From Pholis gunnellus (taxonomy: Eukaryota > Chordata > Actinopteri > Perciformes > Pholidae), in NCBI GenBank assembly GCA_910591455.2, contig OU342814.1:20082268-20146267 (forward strand): a stretch of DNA of 64,000 nt, read 5' to 3'. A model generated the notes under the pieces. The model did not search any database. It saw only the letters and a list, made by a program, of their open reading frames with translations, and was not told the origin of the DNA. Shown piece after piece: positions 24,721 to 37,125 of the stretch (positions are counted from its first letter, which is position 1; every line of letters begins with the position of its first letter). Made by a program: the position numbers and the translations under genes.

Positions 24721-25410
24721 AAGCCAATCGACTCGCTGCTCGATTGTGTTCGCCGGAGTTGAATTTCAAAAATGGAAGGCCTGAATACAAAAGCGGGCGT
24801 GTCACATTGTCGCCGCTTAAACATCAACAGAACAAAACTGATGTGTCAAAACTGCTCCAGTTTGACGCAAACACGCTTTTAACCTTTTCGCTTATAGAAA
24901 GACAACCTTTTGATTTTACACCTCAGAAGCCCTTTAACCTTTTCACATTAGCATTAAGGTGGAACAAACAGGGAATGAGCAACTTTAAGTGGCGACGCAA
25001 CTGAATGGGACCAAAGGGAAGTCTGAAATGTTAAAGATTAAAGGTTTTGATAACTTACCGCTTGACCATAATCTTCCAAATTAAGGGAGATTTAAATCAA
25101 GAGATTTTAGAGACCGTGAAAGGGTGTTTGCAAACATTACGGGATCATTGAGGAAATTTTAAGCGTTTGATAACAATTTTGCCACTTAAAAATATGATTT
25201 TATCATTATATTATTGTCTTTGTGTTACATGTTTTTTTTCTTATAACAGATTTTTTTTTAACCAAACTATTAAAATAATACAACTTGTAAGATAATATCT
25301 GTTTCTACTTGATGTAAAGACCTAAATATTATATTTATTGGAAGGTCAGAGTCATTGAAATATAAGAATAAGCAGCAATAAGTTATTTAGAGACGTTCTT
25401 CACAGGGTTA
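24720..25410. other. Non-coding stretch, no gene recognised
   Basis: Continuation of the island falling back to AT-rich DNA. The 24684-25004 plus-strand frame has no recognisable domain. Confidence 0.45.

Positions 25411-25412
<2 letters not shown>

Positions 25413-25494
<82 letters not shown>
25413..25494. repeat. (GT)n microsatellite
   Basis: 82 bp of uninterrupted GT. Confidence 0.97.
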
Positions 25495-25497
<3 letters not shown>

Positions 25498-25499
25498 AT

Positions 25500-28465
25500 G
25501 GAGGGGGTTGGTGTTGCTCTACATTCCTCCTGTTTGTTTTTTCTTTGAACATTTGTATACGTTATAAGTCCATTCAACATCCATATTTCATAAAAAGATT
25601 CTTTAAATTCAAAGGTTAACCATCATTTTAATTCTGAATATTTATAGACATTTATAAAATGCTTATGGTTAACATCATTTAGCTTAATGGATGAATTGAC
25701 TGTACATATATTTACACATTTATTTATTCAGCACAGTCCCATTAGATTGTCATACTTTGCATACATATTTTCTGTCAGATCATAAAATGCATTTTTATTA
25801 TTTCCCATGAAGTGTTTTAAACTTAAGACAGAAACACAACTAGGAGCTGCAGCAGCAAAATACCTTTTATTCATTATTCATATTTTGGGGCCAAAACACA
25901 ATCATTTCATCATCTCAAATACAATAACTCGTTATGGAGTTTGAAAATATGAATTAGTTTTGTCTTAATAATCCTGTCACTGCCACAGATCATAACAGAC
26001 AATTAAATTATTTAGTAAAATAGAAGGAATTATGACTGTAAAATGTATTTATTTTCATTTTTAGATCTTTTTGATTTGTGGCCTTTTTAAAAATGAACAC
26101 AAACGTGCATTGAGTAATTCAGAAAGTGTGTGATTAAATGTTCAAATGTGTATTTTAGAGAAAAACATATTACTGAACTGTATTATAATGATTTATTTAA
26201 CTTATGAATTACTACTTATTATAATAATTACTTAAAGAATACACATTTACTTTCCTATTAAGGTCTGTTTAGCGTCTGCAGTATTATGTGAAGCACCAGG
26301 CTCCGCCCACTGAAGCAGCAAAAAAACAAACACATAAACAAACATAATTCATATGAATTCTCGTTACAGGAGGAAAAGGTTGAAACTAGCATTTGAGGGG
26401 ATTTTAGGGATTTTTGGAGTTTGTGTATTTTCATTTTCATTCAGCATTTCTCAAAGTGAACAAAAGTTGTCAGAATTTCTTCCCAAAAACTCTGAATATT
26501 TAAACTATCAAATGAAATCTGCACAAACTACAGAGACATTCTTTGTTAACTTGTCTCACTTGTACAAGGCGGGAAGATAATTTTCAATTAATAAAAAAAG
26601 AACAGAATGTAAGACTTGCTGCCGGATTAATTGACTTTATTATAATTCGCATATTTGGTGTCAGAACCGTGAAGACTTTTTCTCCCGCTAACTGTTTTCT
26701 TTTATTCTCAGAGGATCCGTTATTTTCTGAAACAAGTGAAGCTGTTTTGAGCCCCAGCGAGGCTGTTTACTCCACTCACATAAAGATAATAACTAAAACA
26801 TTTAAAACAAGCCTTTGTGCTTCTGAAACAAGTTGAATTATCTGAGTTTGAAACAGACTTGATGCTAAATAAAACATTTTGTTTGGTTAGTTTTTTTCTG
26901 TTGAGATGAAGATACAGAGCTACAACAAGGAAGCGCACACAGTGGAAGTGTTTTCTTACCGGTGATCCTGCCTCGTGTCCTCTTGGCTCGTCGCCTGCTC
27001 TCCTCTGGAGTTTCACATCTTTAAAACGCAGCACATACATCCGGGCTGTTTACAGCTCTGCAGACGTCAATCATAAACAAGATTACACGATGTGACACAA
27101 GCTGCCAACGTCTGTCTGTCCGAGTGTTAATGATGATGAGCTCAACCTGAAGTGGGTTTGCGGTCCTGCGGCCTGTTGTGGTTGTTTACAGTTTATACAC
27201 ACAGAGTTCAGTATTTTAACATCACTTTCATTCTGAAATAATATCTGATAATAAACCTTCACGCTTGTATTTCATGATTGCAAAGTGCAATAAATGTCTT
27301 CAACGTAACTTCTATCCATCTCTAAGCAAAAAAGTTTTCCCGCAGTTTTCTGGTGCCTGATGCGCAGCTGTTCAGCTGTTCAGTCGCTCCCACTTTGGGG
27401 ATTTGTCTTGTTTTTGCTCAAATTGAGGGATTATTTTTTACCCTCTCAGGTGGAAATCTCATGTGAACCGTCAGGGTTATAAAACCCTCAAGAAAACCTG
27501 TTGTATCGTTTTATAAAATACATCACTGAGACTCAAACAATTATTTACAAAAAGATCTCAAACTTACTTCATGTGATGTCAATAAACTGTAAACTGCAGA
27601 TTTTTAAAGATATTTTCGGTGTCATTTATCTGATATCCAGCGTACTGTTTCCTCTCTGTTGTTACTCATCAGGCCGCCTGCGGCTTGTTACCATCCGGGA
27701 ACGCAGTTTGAAGTTGATTGTAGAAAGCTGACATTAGATGATGCTGATATTAGGTGATGGGAGACTTTATTTATCTCAGAAGGAAAATCTAATGATGCAA
27801 CAACACAAAAATGAAGACTTTCGCCTGTGAAAATTATCGAATGTTCCAAGATCAGACATTCAAAACTGTGTAAATAAACCAAAAGAAGTCTGCTAAAGGG
27901 CTTTTCACCGCCATGTTATTTATTCTTATTTGAAGAAGCAGGGAGCCGTGTGACTGATTGAAGCTGCAACGTCGACGGTCAAAACTCCTTTTCAGAAGAT
28001 TTCAAAAATAGTCCAAATTCAACATATTGTGATAAAATACAGATTGTTCCCTTTGTGGTCACTGCAGTGAAAAAATCAGCAGCGACGGGAAGGTGATGAA
28101 TCTTATTTTCCGTGAAGCTTGAACAGAAAATCCTGTATAAAAAGAAAAGAAAATGTGCCAGACGTTCAGGAGTGTGAACACACAGTCAGAGAAGCACAGA
28201 GTCTGTCTGCTCTGTGTCACATGTTCTTTATTTACACGAACAAACTATGTCTGTATGTATGTAAACATTTCTGTTAAAGTGCCGGTTCAACTGCCGTCCT
28301 TGCCGATAAATTCTCAACTGATCAAGGGACAGATTAAGAAATATAAACGTTGGTGCAATAACATGATGAAAACATCTATATCCAGTATAATGTAACCATA
28401 ATATAATCATATTTTAAGTAATGTAAGTAAATAACTAAAATTAACAATGAAAAATACTCCTTTAG
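25500..28465. other. Non-coding AT-rich stretch
   Basis: About 3 kb without a gene, large repeat relic or RNA that I recognise. Short frames on both strands look random. Confidence 0.45.
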
Positions 28466-28469
28466 GAGT

Positions 28470-28870
28470 AACAATTCTGCATTCAAAATTGTATTAAAGT
28501 AAAAGTGTACAGAAGCTTTAGCATCAAAATGTACTTCAGGTATCAAAGTGCTCATTATGCTCCGTTGTGTTATAATCTATTTATCACTGAAATACTATTA
28601 ATGATTCATTAAAGAGTACATGAGCAGCAGTGTGTTTTACATATATAGTTTAATCCATAACAATGTATTTTATGTAAATCTGGATCTCATGGGAGCAAAT
28701 GACTTGGATATGAATGAAGTGCAGTAGAGAGTGTTAATCTGTAATATAGTGGAGTAGAAGTACAAAGTCTCACAACAGGGAAATACTCAAGTAAAGTACC
28801 TCAAAATTATACTTCAGTGCAGTACTTCAATACAAGTACCAGAAGCTACATATCACCACTGGTTACAGGA
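28470..28870 (-). mobile_element. AAGTA-rich dispersed repeat, copy 3 (reverse)
   Basis: Reverse-complement token order of the 17205 and 35600 copies: AAAGTAAAAGTGTACAGAAG, GTGGAGTAGAAGTACAAAG, ACTCAAGTAAAGTACCTCAA, then AGTACCAGAAG and CACCACTGG at the end. Confidence 0.7.
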
Positions 28871-28874
28871 CTCA

Positions 28875-31635
28875 AATAAGTCGTTTTACACACATGCAGA
28901 GCAGCATTAAGCTTTAACACATAAATAAAGTAACATGTTAGCAACCAAAAATATTCATCTTCATAAAACAGGACAGGCGAGTAGCAGCACGTTAGCAAAA
29001 TGATAGAAATAATAATAATGATAATATAATATTTTGTGCACCATGATTGTTCAGACTTTCAGAAGCCAGACGGTGTATTAAGATTTGTCGGTATTTATTT
29101 ATTTAAATCTTTATTTAATCAAACTGATTTTTAACTGATCGTTAGAGTGCTCTGTGATGTGGTGCTAATAACGGTTTGAAGGACAAACAACAGAAGTAGA
29201 CATTGTGGTTATCGGTGTTAAAATATCGGAAAAATATCAACAGCAAGGTGTTTGTTTCTTGTCTGGATCCGAGTTGTAGTTTGATGCTGTGAACTAAACA
29301 GTAAAGTTATCGGCAGGATGGACTCACTTATTGCCTAATAAGTGACTAAAAATAGTTTTTTTAAGTTTCAAGCCAACAAATGTAGAATGAACAGCTGCTG
29401 CTTTTGTTTTCTTGTATTTGATGAGAGAATTACAAACATGCTCAAATCAAAACTTTTGTTCAGAGAAACTGAAACAAGATAATTAAACATGTCTCATACA
29501 GATTTCAATGTATTCAAGTCTGATAGTTTAATGGTAGTGTTAAATGTTAATCAGTATTTAGTATTATAAGGAATGGCACTTTGCAGCAGTTTTGTCTCAT
29601 TTTGGAAAGAAAACTTCAAGAGTTTTAATGAAGCTCTGAGGGTTTTGTTAGTTTGTCCCCTGATGACGGTGGGTGACGGAGACTCTGTCGGTCGGAGCGC
29701 CGGGCTGTGCAGGCCGGGATTAGCCGAGTGGAAGTCGGTGCTAATGACCAGGGAAGGACTTTGTTTAGCAGCGCGGGGGTCAGCGGGCCCGAGCAGTCGC
29801 GCTTAAAACTTCAGCTCTGCAGCAGATTAGATGCCACTTAACACAGAGGATAAAAGGCCGGCGACCAGAATAACCCTCAACACCGACGCACACCTCCAAA
29901 AAAACTGCGTCTTACTCCTTTACTCCTAAACATGCTGCAGGCACGATGAACATCAATACTGTTGATGGAGCACCGACTGATGCTCAGTTTCTGCTCAGAT
30001 TTGTGAGCTCGTTTGCTTTTTCTTTGATCCGATTGTTACAATTTTAGGCCGCATTTTATTTGGACAAAGTTCTGGTACAACTGCTTGTGTTTCAAACATT
30101 TAAAAACGTTGTCGTCCTTTGTTAAATGAAGAAGTTTGTAGAAAACTCAATCTAGGAAATAAAGAAGTGTTTTGATACTGGTACCGTACTCAAGTATTGT
30201 ATTGGCATTAGTATTGAAGAATTTCAAGCAATGCCTGCATGCATTATAACTTTTACAATGAAATATCCAATATGTTCTCACTTATCTCTGCTGATGCATG
30301 CTCTGGCAGTGAAGAGCGCCAACGATCCACAATACTTCTATGTTGTTTCTAATTCTTTACTATCATGTAGCTGCACTACAAGAGGAGAGAACATCACAGC
30401 TATGTTATGTCTGCCTTTATGCTGTGGCGTTAACACTCGTGTGATGCATTTATTCCTCGTGTGTACAAAACACAAGTCTGACTGGTCGTGTGACCATCAA
30501 AGTAGAGTGAGATGAAGGACAAAGGAGGGCTGGTCAGTCATGTGGAGGAGCTGGAAACTTGATCAAGAGGCAAATCCTTTAAAAAGGAGTGTCTGAAGTT
30601 ATAGGTCCTGGTTCGTTTGCATTGTTCAACTGGCCCCCAAACACAGACGGGCGTCTCTGTGAAACCCAAACCCATGTGGTGTGTCTTACTGGCTTCAGGA
30701 GAGAAAAAGGGGGCGGCCCTGATCTGTAAAAAAAATATTCATCTTGCATCTTTGGGTTTGCTCGCTTCATGTTTAGATGTTGGCGTGTCATGAATATCAA
30801 AGTGTGTCTTCTCTGTCGGCCGAGCTGTGGGGTGAATAAAAGGGAAGCTGAGCGTGACAGGAACCAAACACCAAAGAAGAGACATCTTGCTTTTTACATT
30901 TTTCATTAGACACAACGCAGTCGGGCTCCGTCGTCACGTCCTCTGGAGACGCTCCAACCGCCACCAGCCTCCAATATTGATCATTACTAACAGACAACAT
31001 GATGTCTCTAAAGCCGTGGAGTGAAATAATGTGACCTGGATCTAGTTGGCAGGGGACAGATGTGTTAACTCAAAGTGTTGTTTTTATACTATATTTCCAA
31101 TCTGAAAGCAGAGACTGCACCGTGAGGAACGTGTTGACAACTACAGGTGCCCAGAGGGGCCACTTTATGTGCCTGACTACAAAAAAACGGATGAAAATAT
31201 TCCTCCAAAGTGGAAAAATAACGGAACGGTGTTTATTCTGCATCGATTTCACACAATGTGATGCTTGTTTGAAGAGAAGTGTAGAGAGTGAGAAACAAAG
31301 CTCCTATCAGCAGGATCCAACGTGATGAAATGTCACTTTGAGGAAATGGGTACAAAAAAAATGTTGAGTGGTAAGTTGAAAAATGACAAATAGAATTTCT
31401 TTGTATTTGAATCATTGATTTCTGAATTAAAAACAAAGTTTATCTCCTCTCTTAGATGAACCACATACACTTGGGAGAATATTAAGACTACTTAGAATGT
31501 GTGACAGAAATGAGCACAAACTCTCTTTTATCATAAATCCATTCCTAGTTTTATTACATTTCCTATTTAAATTATTCCCATTTTTATTACCACAAAACAG
31601 AAGTAACATGTTGTATTAACTGTATTTCGTTTTGT
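28875..31635. other. Non-coding stretch with a GC-richer block at 29640-29900
   Basis: No gene recognised. 29640-29900 is CpG-bearing and unique-looking (AGGCCGGGATTAGCCGAGTG, GAAGTCGGTGCTAATGACC) and could be regulatory. The 77-residue frame across it has no domain. Confidence 0.4.
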
Positions 31636-31639
31636 TGTT

Positions 31640-32095
31640 AAAGGAGCTAAATTCAATATTCAGAGCATATCTATTGCCTCCAAACGGCTCTCAGCATAGC
31701 GACGGCTAGCAGATGACAATGCTAAGTGTGCTAACGGGGCTTACGGTGCAGACAACGGCAACAGTGCTGACAGAGCTAACAGTCTTCTGGAACAACAGGG
31801 TTATCAGCTAACCACCATGTGAGCGCAGTTCAGAGCGCGTTGGCCACATGCACACAACACGCACTGAAAGGCACTTTGTGAAATGTAAATGTAAATCAAC
31901 TTTTATTGTCAGACATGTACACAGCATTGCACATTTAACCCATGCTAGTATTCGGAGCAGTGGGCAGCTAATCTACAGCGCCCGAGCAGCAGTTTGGGGG
32001 TCCAGTGCGGAGGGGGAACTGGCACCTCTCCAGCTACCGGTCCACGTTCTGTACTTGGACTGAGCTACTGCCGCCCAGAGAAAGCACAGGAAAGC
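31640..32095 (+). mobile_element. Relics of two interspersed repeats, the second retroposon-tail-like
   Basis: 31660-31860 repeats GCTAAC/GTGCTGAC words typical of a teleost repeat. 31885-32085 carries TTTATTGTCAGACATGTACA, GCACATTTAACCCATGCTAG, GGAGCAGTGGGCAGCTAATC and ACTGCCGCCCAG. That order is recalled from a teleost non-LTR-derived tail or SINE. Confidence 0.55.
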
Positions 32096-32099
32096 TCGG

Positions 32100-32610
32100 A
32101 TTACAACACACACACAGAGGGAGAGTGACTCTGTTCTCTGCTCAGCTAGACATTACTCATAACGCTCTTGATATCGTGGAGAATCAGAGTCCTCTTCAGG
32201 TTTATCTATCGCTCACACACAAACACATATAACTCAATTGAGTGTTGTTGAGCTCAAGCGCAGCTCTTATAGGGGACTATGTCATGCATTTGATGTGTGC
32301 GTCAGTCCTGAAGGCCTTTCTGGCTCACTGAGGCGTGAACGTCCGAGTGTCGAGGAAGCATCAGAGACCATGTCTGCAGGCACATGTTTTGATCTCTGAA
32401 ATCATCCCTATCAAACAGATTACGGGCGGAAATACCTGACGTGATGGCAGACAAAAGAGAATCGAGTATTGAGAGAGGACACACGGTGTGTGTACAGTCT
32501 GGGGCTCTGATGTATGGGGGCTGAACTCCGGTGATGTTTTTGTTCTGAGGAGCTCAATGGACAGAGAACAGCACCAACAACTACTGGTATTATTACGGTT
32601 ATCACAATGT
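32100..32610. other. Non-coding stretch, no gene recognised
   Basis: Nothing identified beyond random short frames. Confidence 0.4.
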
Positions 32611-32614
32611 TCTA

Positions 32615-32780
32615 TATAGTGTCGCATGAAGACCGAACTTTTAAGTTCAGGGCCCTTCTCGAAAACGTCTGTGTCAAGCTAGTGACGATTCCCTCCGACC
32701 AATCAGGGATCTGCAGTGTTTCAACTCCAACTTCTAGTATCGGTTCAGCTCCCGTGTAACCTTGACCGAATTGGTACCAG
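32615..32780 (+). mobile_element. Relic of an interspersed repeat (CCCTCCGACCAATCAGGGA)
   Basis: TTCCCTCCGACCAATCAGGG, TCTGCAGTGTTTCAACTCCA, TAGTATCGGTTCAGCTC and CCTTGACCGAATTGGTACC match, from memory, a teleost non-autonomous hAT-like element. Single copy here, so class is uncertain. Confidence 0.45.
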
Positions 32781-32799
32781 CCACAACTATTGCTAATTG

Positions 32800-34175
32800 A
32801 AACAAGAGAATTACAGATCTAATGTGTAATCGGCTGAACTGCCTGGTGGAAGTTTGATTCCCAGAAGTGCTTATGAACCTTTTGAAGACATATTTCTTCG
32901 AAGCAAGTAAACAGAAAGGTGATAGGGTCATTTTTTAAAACAAAAACAGATTGCAGAATATGACATGTTTAATATTAGTATAGTACATAAACAGCTGGTG
33001 CAGCTAATTCTTCAGTCCGTGCCATTAAACCATTGCTGAGGAAGAACAGGACACAATGAGATGAGGTCATTAAAAGAGCTCCAGTCAAAGCTCAAAAGAT
33101 GGAGGAATGTGTGAAAAACATGATTTGTTTCATGTATGAATGTGAGGAAGCGGTTACAGTCTCAGAAGACATGTGCTCTGAACCCGCGCTGAGATGCTTT
33201 TCTTTGCATTTTTAAACATAAATGACATGTTTACAGTACATTTTCTATCACATTCACGAAAAATTGAAGCATGTGAGTGCAGATTTAATCCGAGTTATTT
33301 CCTCCGACATTAATGTTCAGAATGTTAAATACTGCTCCTTTAACATCCGCAGCTCTGGTCTGCATGTTCATAGTTTGTCCGTAAGAAGCTGCTTTGTTGC
33401 CTCCTCTGGTCTAATTCAGTGGGATTGTGGATGAATTCAGTTCATAACATCTTCTCAGGTGCAACAGTGTGTGGCTCATGAGATGTTTGAGACTTTGCAT
33501 TCAAACTAAGATCAAAGATTTGTCTTTCGTGTTGAGTATTGCTAAGCGTATTTATTCATTGTATTTAGTTATTTAAAAAATGCGACAAAAGTTTAAAAAC
33601 TACAGAAAAATAATAAATTAAATTAACAACAAACAAATGGCAAACTTTTCATATAAAATGTCATAAACTATGTAGATGCTTTTTCTGCCTGTGCACTCAT
33701 TGCTCGTCTCCGGAGTCTTCCACAAGCTGCTTGACAGCTGTGAGTACTGACAGTAGCCATGTTTGTTGTTTACATTCATAATGATTATTTTGGGGGCCTG
33801 CTAGTCTCTCAAGATCACCAACCTGAGCTTTAACTTCCCTGAGGCAGACGTTCTGTTGACTGAGGAGTTATTCCACACATGTCATTACTCAGTTCACCCT
33901 GTCGTCATTTATATTTTGACTTTTGCTTCTTTAACACTAATGGTCTGTATGAATATAGCAGTACTTTTGGTATATTAGAGCCATGGGGGTTGTAAATGCC
34001 TTTCTACAGATGTAATCATCTGTATGAGGGCTGTTTGTCTGTCAGATCGGCTCTGGTTACAGCAGCATGTTCACTTAATCACACACTTTCAACACTGCTG
34101 AACTAAACCACTGCATACATAAATCATCATATAATAATATCTAGACTGTGATTCTCTGATGAGGAGTTTCTGTAG
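32800..34175. other. Non-coding stretch, no gene recognised
   Basis: Unique-looking AT-rich sequence with no domain-bearing frame. Confidence 0.4.
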
Positions 34176-34179
34176 TGAA

Positions 34180-34290
34180 GATAATCTGAAGCGGAGTACA
34201 AATAGAAATACTCAAGTTGAGTGCAAGTACCTCAAACATAACCCTAAACATAACTTAAGTACAGTAAAGGTACTGTAATAATGTCTGATG
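34180..34290 (-). mobile_element. AAGTA-rich dispersed repeat, short fragment
   Basis: GAGTACAAATAGAAATACTC, AAGTACCTC and TAACTTAAGTACAGTAAAGG belong to the same token set as the 28470 copy. Confidence 0.5.
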
Positions 34291-34435
34291 TGACATTTTT
34301 TCCTCATCATACTTGTAATACTACGACAACAACAATACTGTTTCTTTATTTCCATGTCTTTTATGTGGATCCCCAACTGGAGAGGAAGCTGACCTTTTAC
34401 CTGGACCTGTTTAGTATAATACTAATTAGTATATA

Positions 34436-34476
34436 CATACTGAGGCTAACAGCTGTTAGCTGTTAGCCTCAGTATG
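34436..34476. repeat. Perfect 41-bp hairpin (19-bp arms, 3-nt loop)
   Basis: The left arm 34436-34454 (CATACTGAGGCTAACAGCT) is the exact reverse complement of the right arm 34458-34476, with GTT between them. It could extrude as a cruciform or form a stem in RNA. It is not a recognised microRNA and the loop is very short for one. Confidence 0.95.
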
Positions 34477-34739
34477 CATGGTATCATGTATGGAGGCATC
34501 TAATCCATATTAAGGCATAAAGAAGGAGAATGAAGCTCTCTGATGTGTGTGCTTGCTGAGGGAAAGATTCATACATATTTATATATTTGTATTTATAAAT
34601 AAGATGATGTGTTAAATTTGCTGTCTTAATGACTTAATCCAGCAGCTATTATTTTATTAAGTTGTGACTCAGCAAAGATGCAATTTATCATAAAATCTCA
34701 CATTCTGGCCACAATTTCATTTGATGAATATCAGTTAAC

Positions 34740-35080
34740 AAGTAACAAACTCCACCTGCCAGCATCTCTGAAGCTCAGTAATAAACATGTTATGTTTAAT
34801 AAATACAAAGACGCGGATGAATGATCATTTCGTGGTTTGACAGAGGAGTTATTTGCCGTGCTTCTTCATGACTGAGAGCAGTGATGTCCTGAAGTCTAAA
34901 CTGGACAAACTAGACTCAAAGTGTTGATCAGTTAGCTCCAGAGGAGCTGGTAGCTCGATTTAGTTACATTTGGACAGAGCCAGGCTGTTTCCCCTCGTTT
35001 CCAGTCCTTATGCTAAGCTAAGCTAGGTGGGTATATGATTTAACATTCACCGTACAGACTGAGTTCACTGAAATATCTGA
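34740..35080 (+). mobile_element. Two-armed copy of the palindromic MITE-like repeat
   Basis: The left arm (about 34745-34800: CCACCTGCCAGCATCTCTGA, AATAAACATGTTATG) runs in one orientation. The right arm (about 34965-35060: GGACAGAGCCAGGCTGTTTC, TTATGCTAAGCTAAGCTAGG) runs in the other, which fits an element built of two inverted halves. This is the only copy here that shows both arms. Confidence 0.65.
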
Positions 35081-35323
35081 CAGCACCTCAACCACCTGCT
35101 GTTTGATTAGCTGATAGAGATTTGACAGAAACTTTAGGGTAATATCGGCAACATTACAGCCAAGTTTTTGTGCAGTCTGGGATTTAAACATTAAGACATT
35201 TATAGTGTAAAACGGAAGTAAAATTCAGCTCCAGCACAGCAGTCAGTTAAAGTCAATCAGCTTTGTGACGTCTACATCCTGTCCAGTCCTCAGCTGGTCC
35301 GTCCTGGAGGAGTTTAACAGGAG

Positions 35324-35350
35324 TTGTGTGTGTGTGTGCGTGTGTATACA

Positions 35351-35421
<71 letters not shown>
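35324..35421. repeat. (GT)n microsatellite, interrupted
   Basis: A short GT run, an interruption (GCGTGTGTATACAGTA), then a pure GT run at 35354-35421. Confidence 0.95.
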
Positions 35422-35423
<2 letters not shown>

Positions 35424-35599
35424 GGCTGTTGACAGAGTGTAAAACTATGTTCCTGCAGGGGACAGGGACGGTCCAAACGTTCAATCACCATCACTTATCA
35501 GTCCTGTAGGGCTCAACATGTCGTCACTGTCAAAGAACCCCACACGACAGTCTGCTGATTCACATGTCCAGCTTTCTACAGCTTTTAAACAATTCTCTC

Positions 35600-36050
35600 T
35601 GATATGTTTCTGCACTGGTACAATAACTCAGTACATTGCCTCAAGTACTGTACTACGAATTTGAGGTACTTTCAGTTTACTTGAGTACCTTCATTTTATG
35701 CTACTTTCTACTTCTAGTCCACTATCTCAGAGAGAAATGTTTCCTCTATTTATTTGACCGCTTCAGTTACTTTGCAGATTCAATTATGAATACAAAATAT
35801 CATCAACTAATACATTATAATGCATTGTCACAGGTTAAGCTATCCATCAGTATATAAATATGCATAAGTACTTTGGGGAACATCTTTTTGGGAAACAAAT
35901 TAAATCATGTTAAAAGAAAATAACATGTATACATATATTAAACTTATTTTGATGCAAATACTTTCGTTCTTTTACTTATGTAAGATTTTTAATAGAGTAT
36001 TTCTACACTGTGGCTTTTATTTAAGTACTTCTTCCACCACTGTGTTTTTG
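35600..36050 (+). mobile_element. AAGTA-rich dispersed repeat, copy 4
   Basis: TTACTTGAGTACCTTCATTT, TATGCTACTTTCTACTTCTA, TTATTTGACCGCTTCAGTTA and the terminal TTAAGTACTTCTTCCACCAC are in the expected order for this family. An approximately 100-bp insertion or divergence occupies the middle. Confidence 0.75.
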
Positions 36051-36409
36051 TGATGTGTGATATGTTGCACTGTATATAGTTTTTACACAGCCCAGTAGTT
36101 GCCCGTAGAAATAACATTTATTTTTGATTATTCTGCACTTTTATGATTTATGTCAACGTTCACTGCCAACGCAGGAAGTATAGCGTGTCCTTCACACAAA
36201 GCAATCGTGTGGTTGGCTGTGTAGCATGTTTGATCAAAATGTGTTGATTACAGACATCAACGTGTAATATCCATCTGTTTTTGTAACTTTAATTTCTGCA
36301 GAATAGACAAAAAAAAATAACAAATGGTCAACAACCAATAATGGCTAACTATATTTTTAAACTGTTTATATTCACCATAGCGGTACCTTTCAGTGTTCTC
36401 AGGAATAGC

Positions 36410-36625
36410 GCTGAAATTATCAGGCGACAGAATCGACAGGCCATCGTCAGAAAATTAATTAACCATAATATTCATAAGTAACTTGTTGTTTAAGTCCTTC
36501 ATCAAGACAAAATGTCAAAAATCCACTGGTTCCAGGTACTCATATGAGTATTTTTATATCATTGTAAAGTCAATATATTTTGGCCTGCTGGTCTGACAAA
36601 ACAAAACATTTAAAGATGTTGCTTT
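36410..36625 (+). mobile_element. Relic of the CTGGTCTGACAAAACAAAACATTT repeat
   Basis: Shares TTTATATCATTGTAAAGTCA, GGTCTGACAAAACAAAACAT and GTTGCTTTGGGCT with the consensus inferred from the 6055 and 59222 copies. Confidence 0.6.
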
Positions 36626-36719
36626 GGGCTCATAAGTATTTGTAGAAGGCTATCAGTTAGATTTCCCAAAAGATTTGTTAATGTTACCTATTGACTATTA
36701 ATATGGTTCTGCAGATGAA

Positions 36720-36825
36720 GAGATGGAGGATCAAGCACCACAAAGATAGCATGAAGTACCATAAAGCACTATAACGGTGCCATAAAAACACCATAGTGAT
36801 GCCATAAAGCAACATTATGATGTTC
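36720..36825 (+). repeat. Imperfect CCATAAAGCAC short-period repeat
   Basis: Variants of CCATAAAGCAC, CCATAAAAACACC and CCATAGTGATG recur every 10-20 bp. Local degenerate tandem repeat. Confidence 0.55.
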
Positions 36826-37125
36826 TGAATGTCGGCACCAGACGGACCAATCATGAGCCGCCTCTGGTCTTTACTGTAAAGATATTAAGTAAGGCTCGAT
36901 TTTTTTGGAAGAGTGAACCCCAAGTTTGAGTTTTACTGGTTTGGTTCCAGTCTGTGGTGGGTGTGACATCATGCAGGCACACAATTATGTCACTACGCCC
37001 CCTCCCCCTCCTCTTAGCCCCGCCCCTCTGGGCCGTCCCAGCTGCCAAAGCAAGCTAGTGGACTGAATGGCTTCGCTGACCTAAATTCTCCCAGAGCGAC
37101 TCCTCTTAAAGCTGCAGAGACGCAG

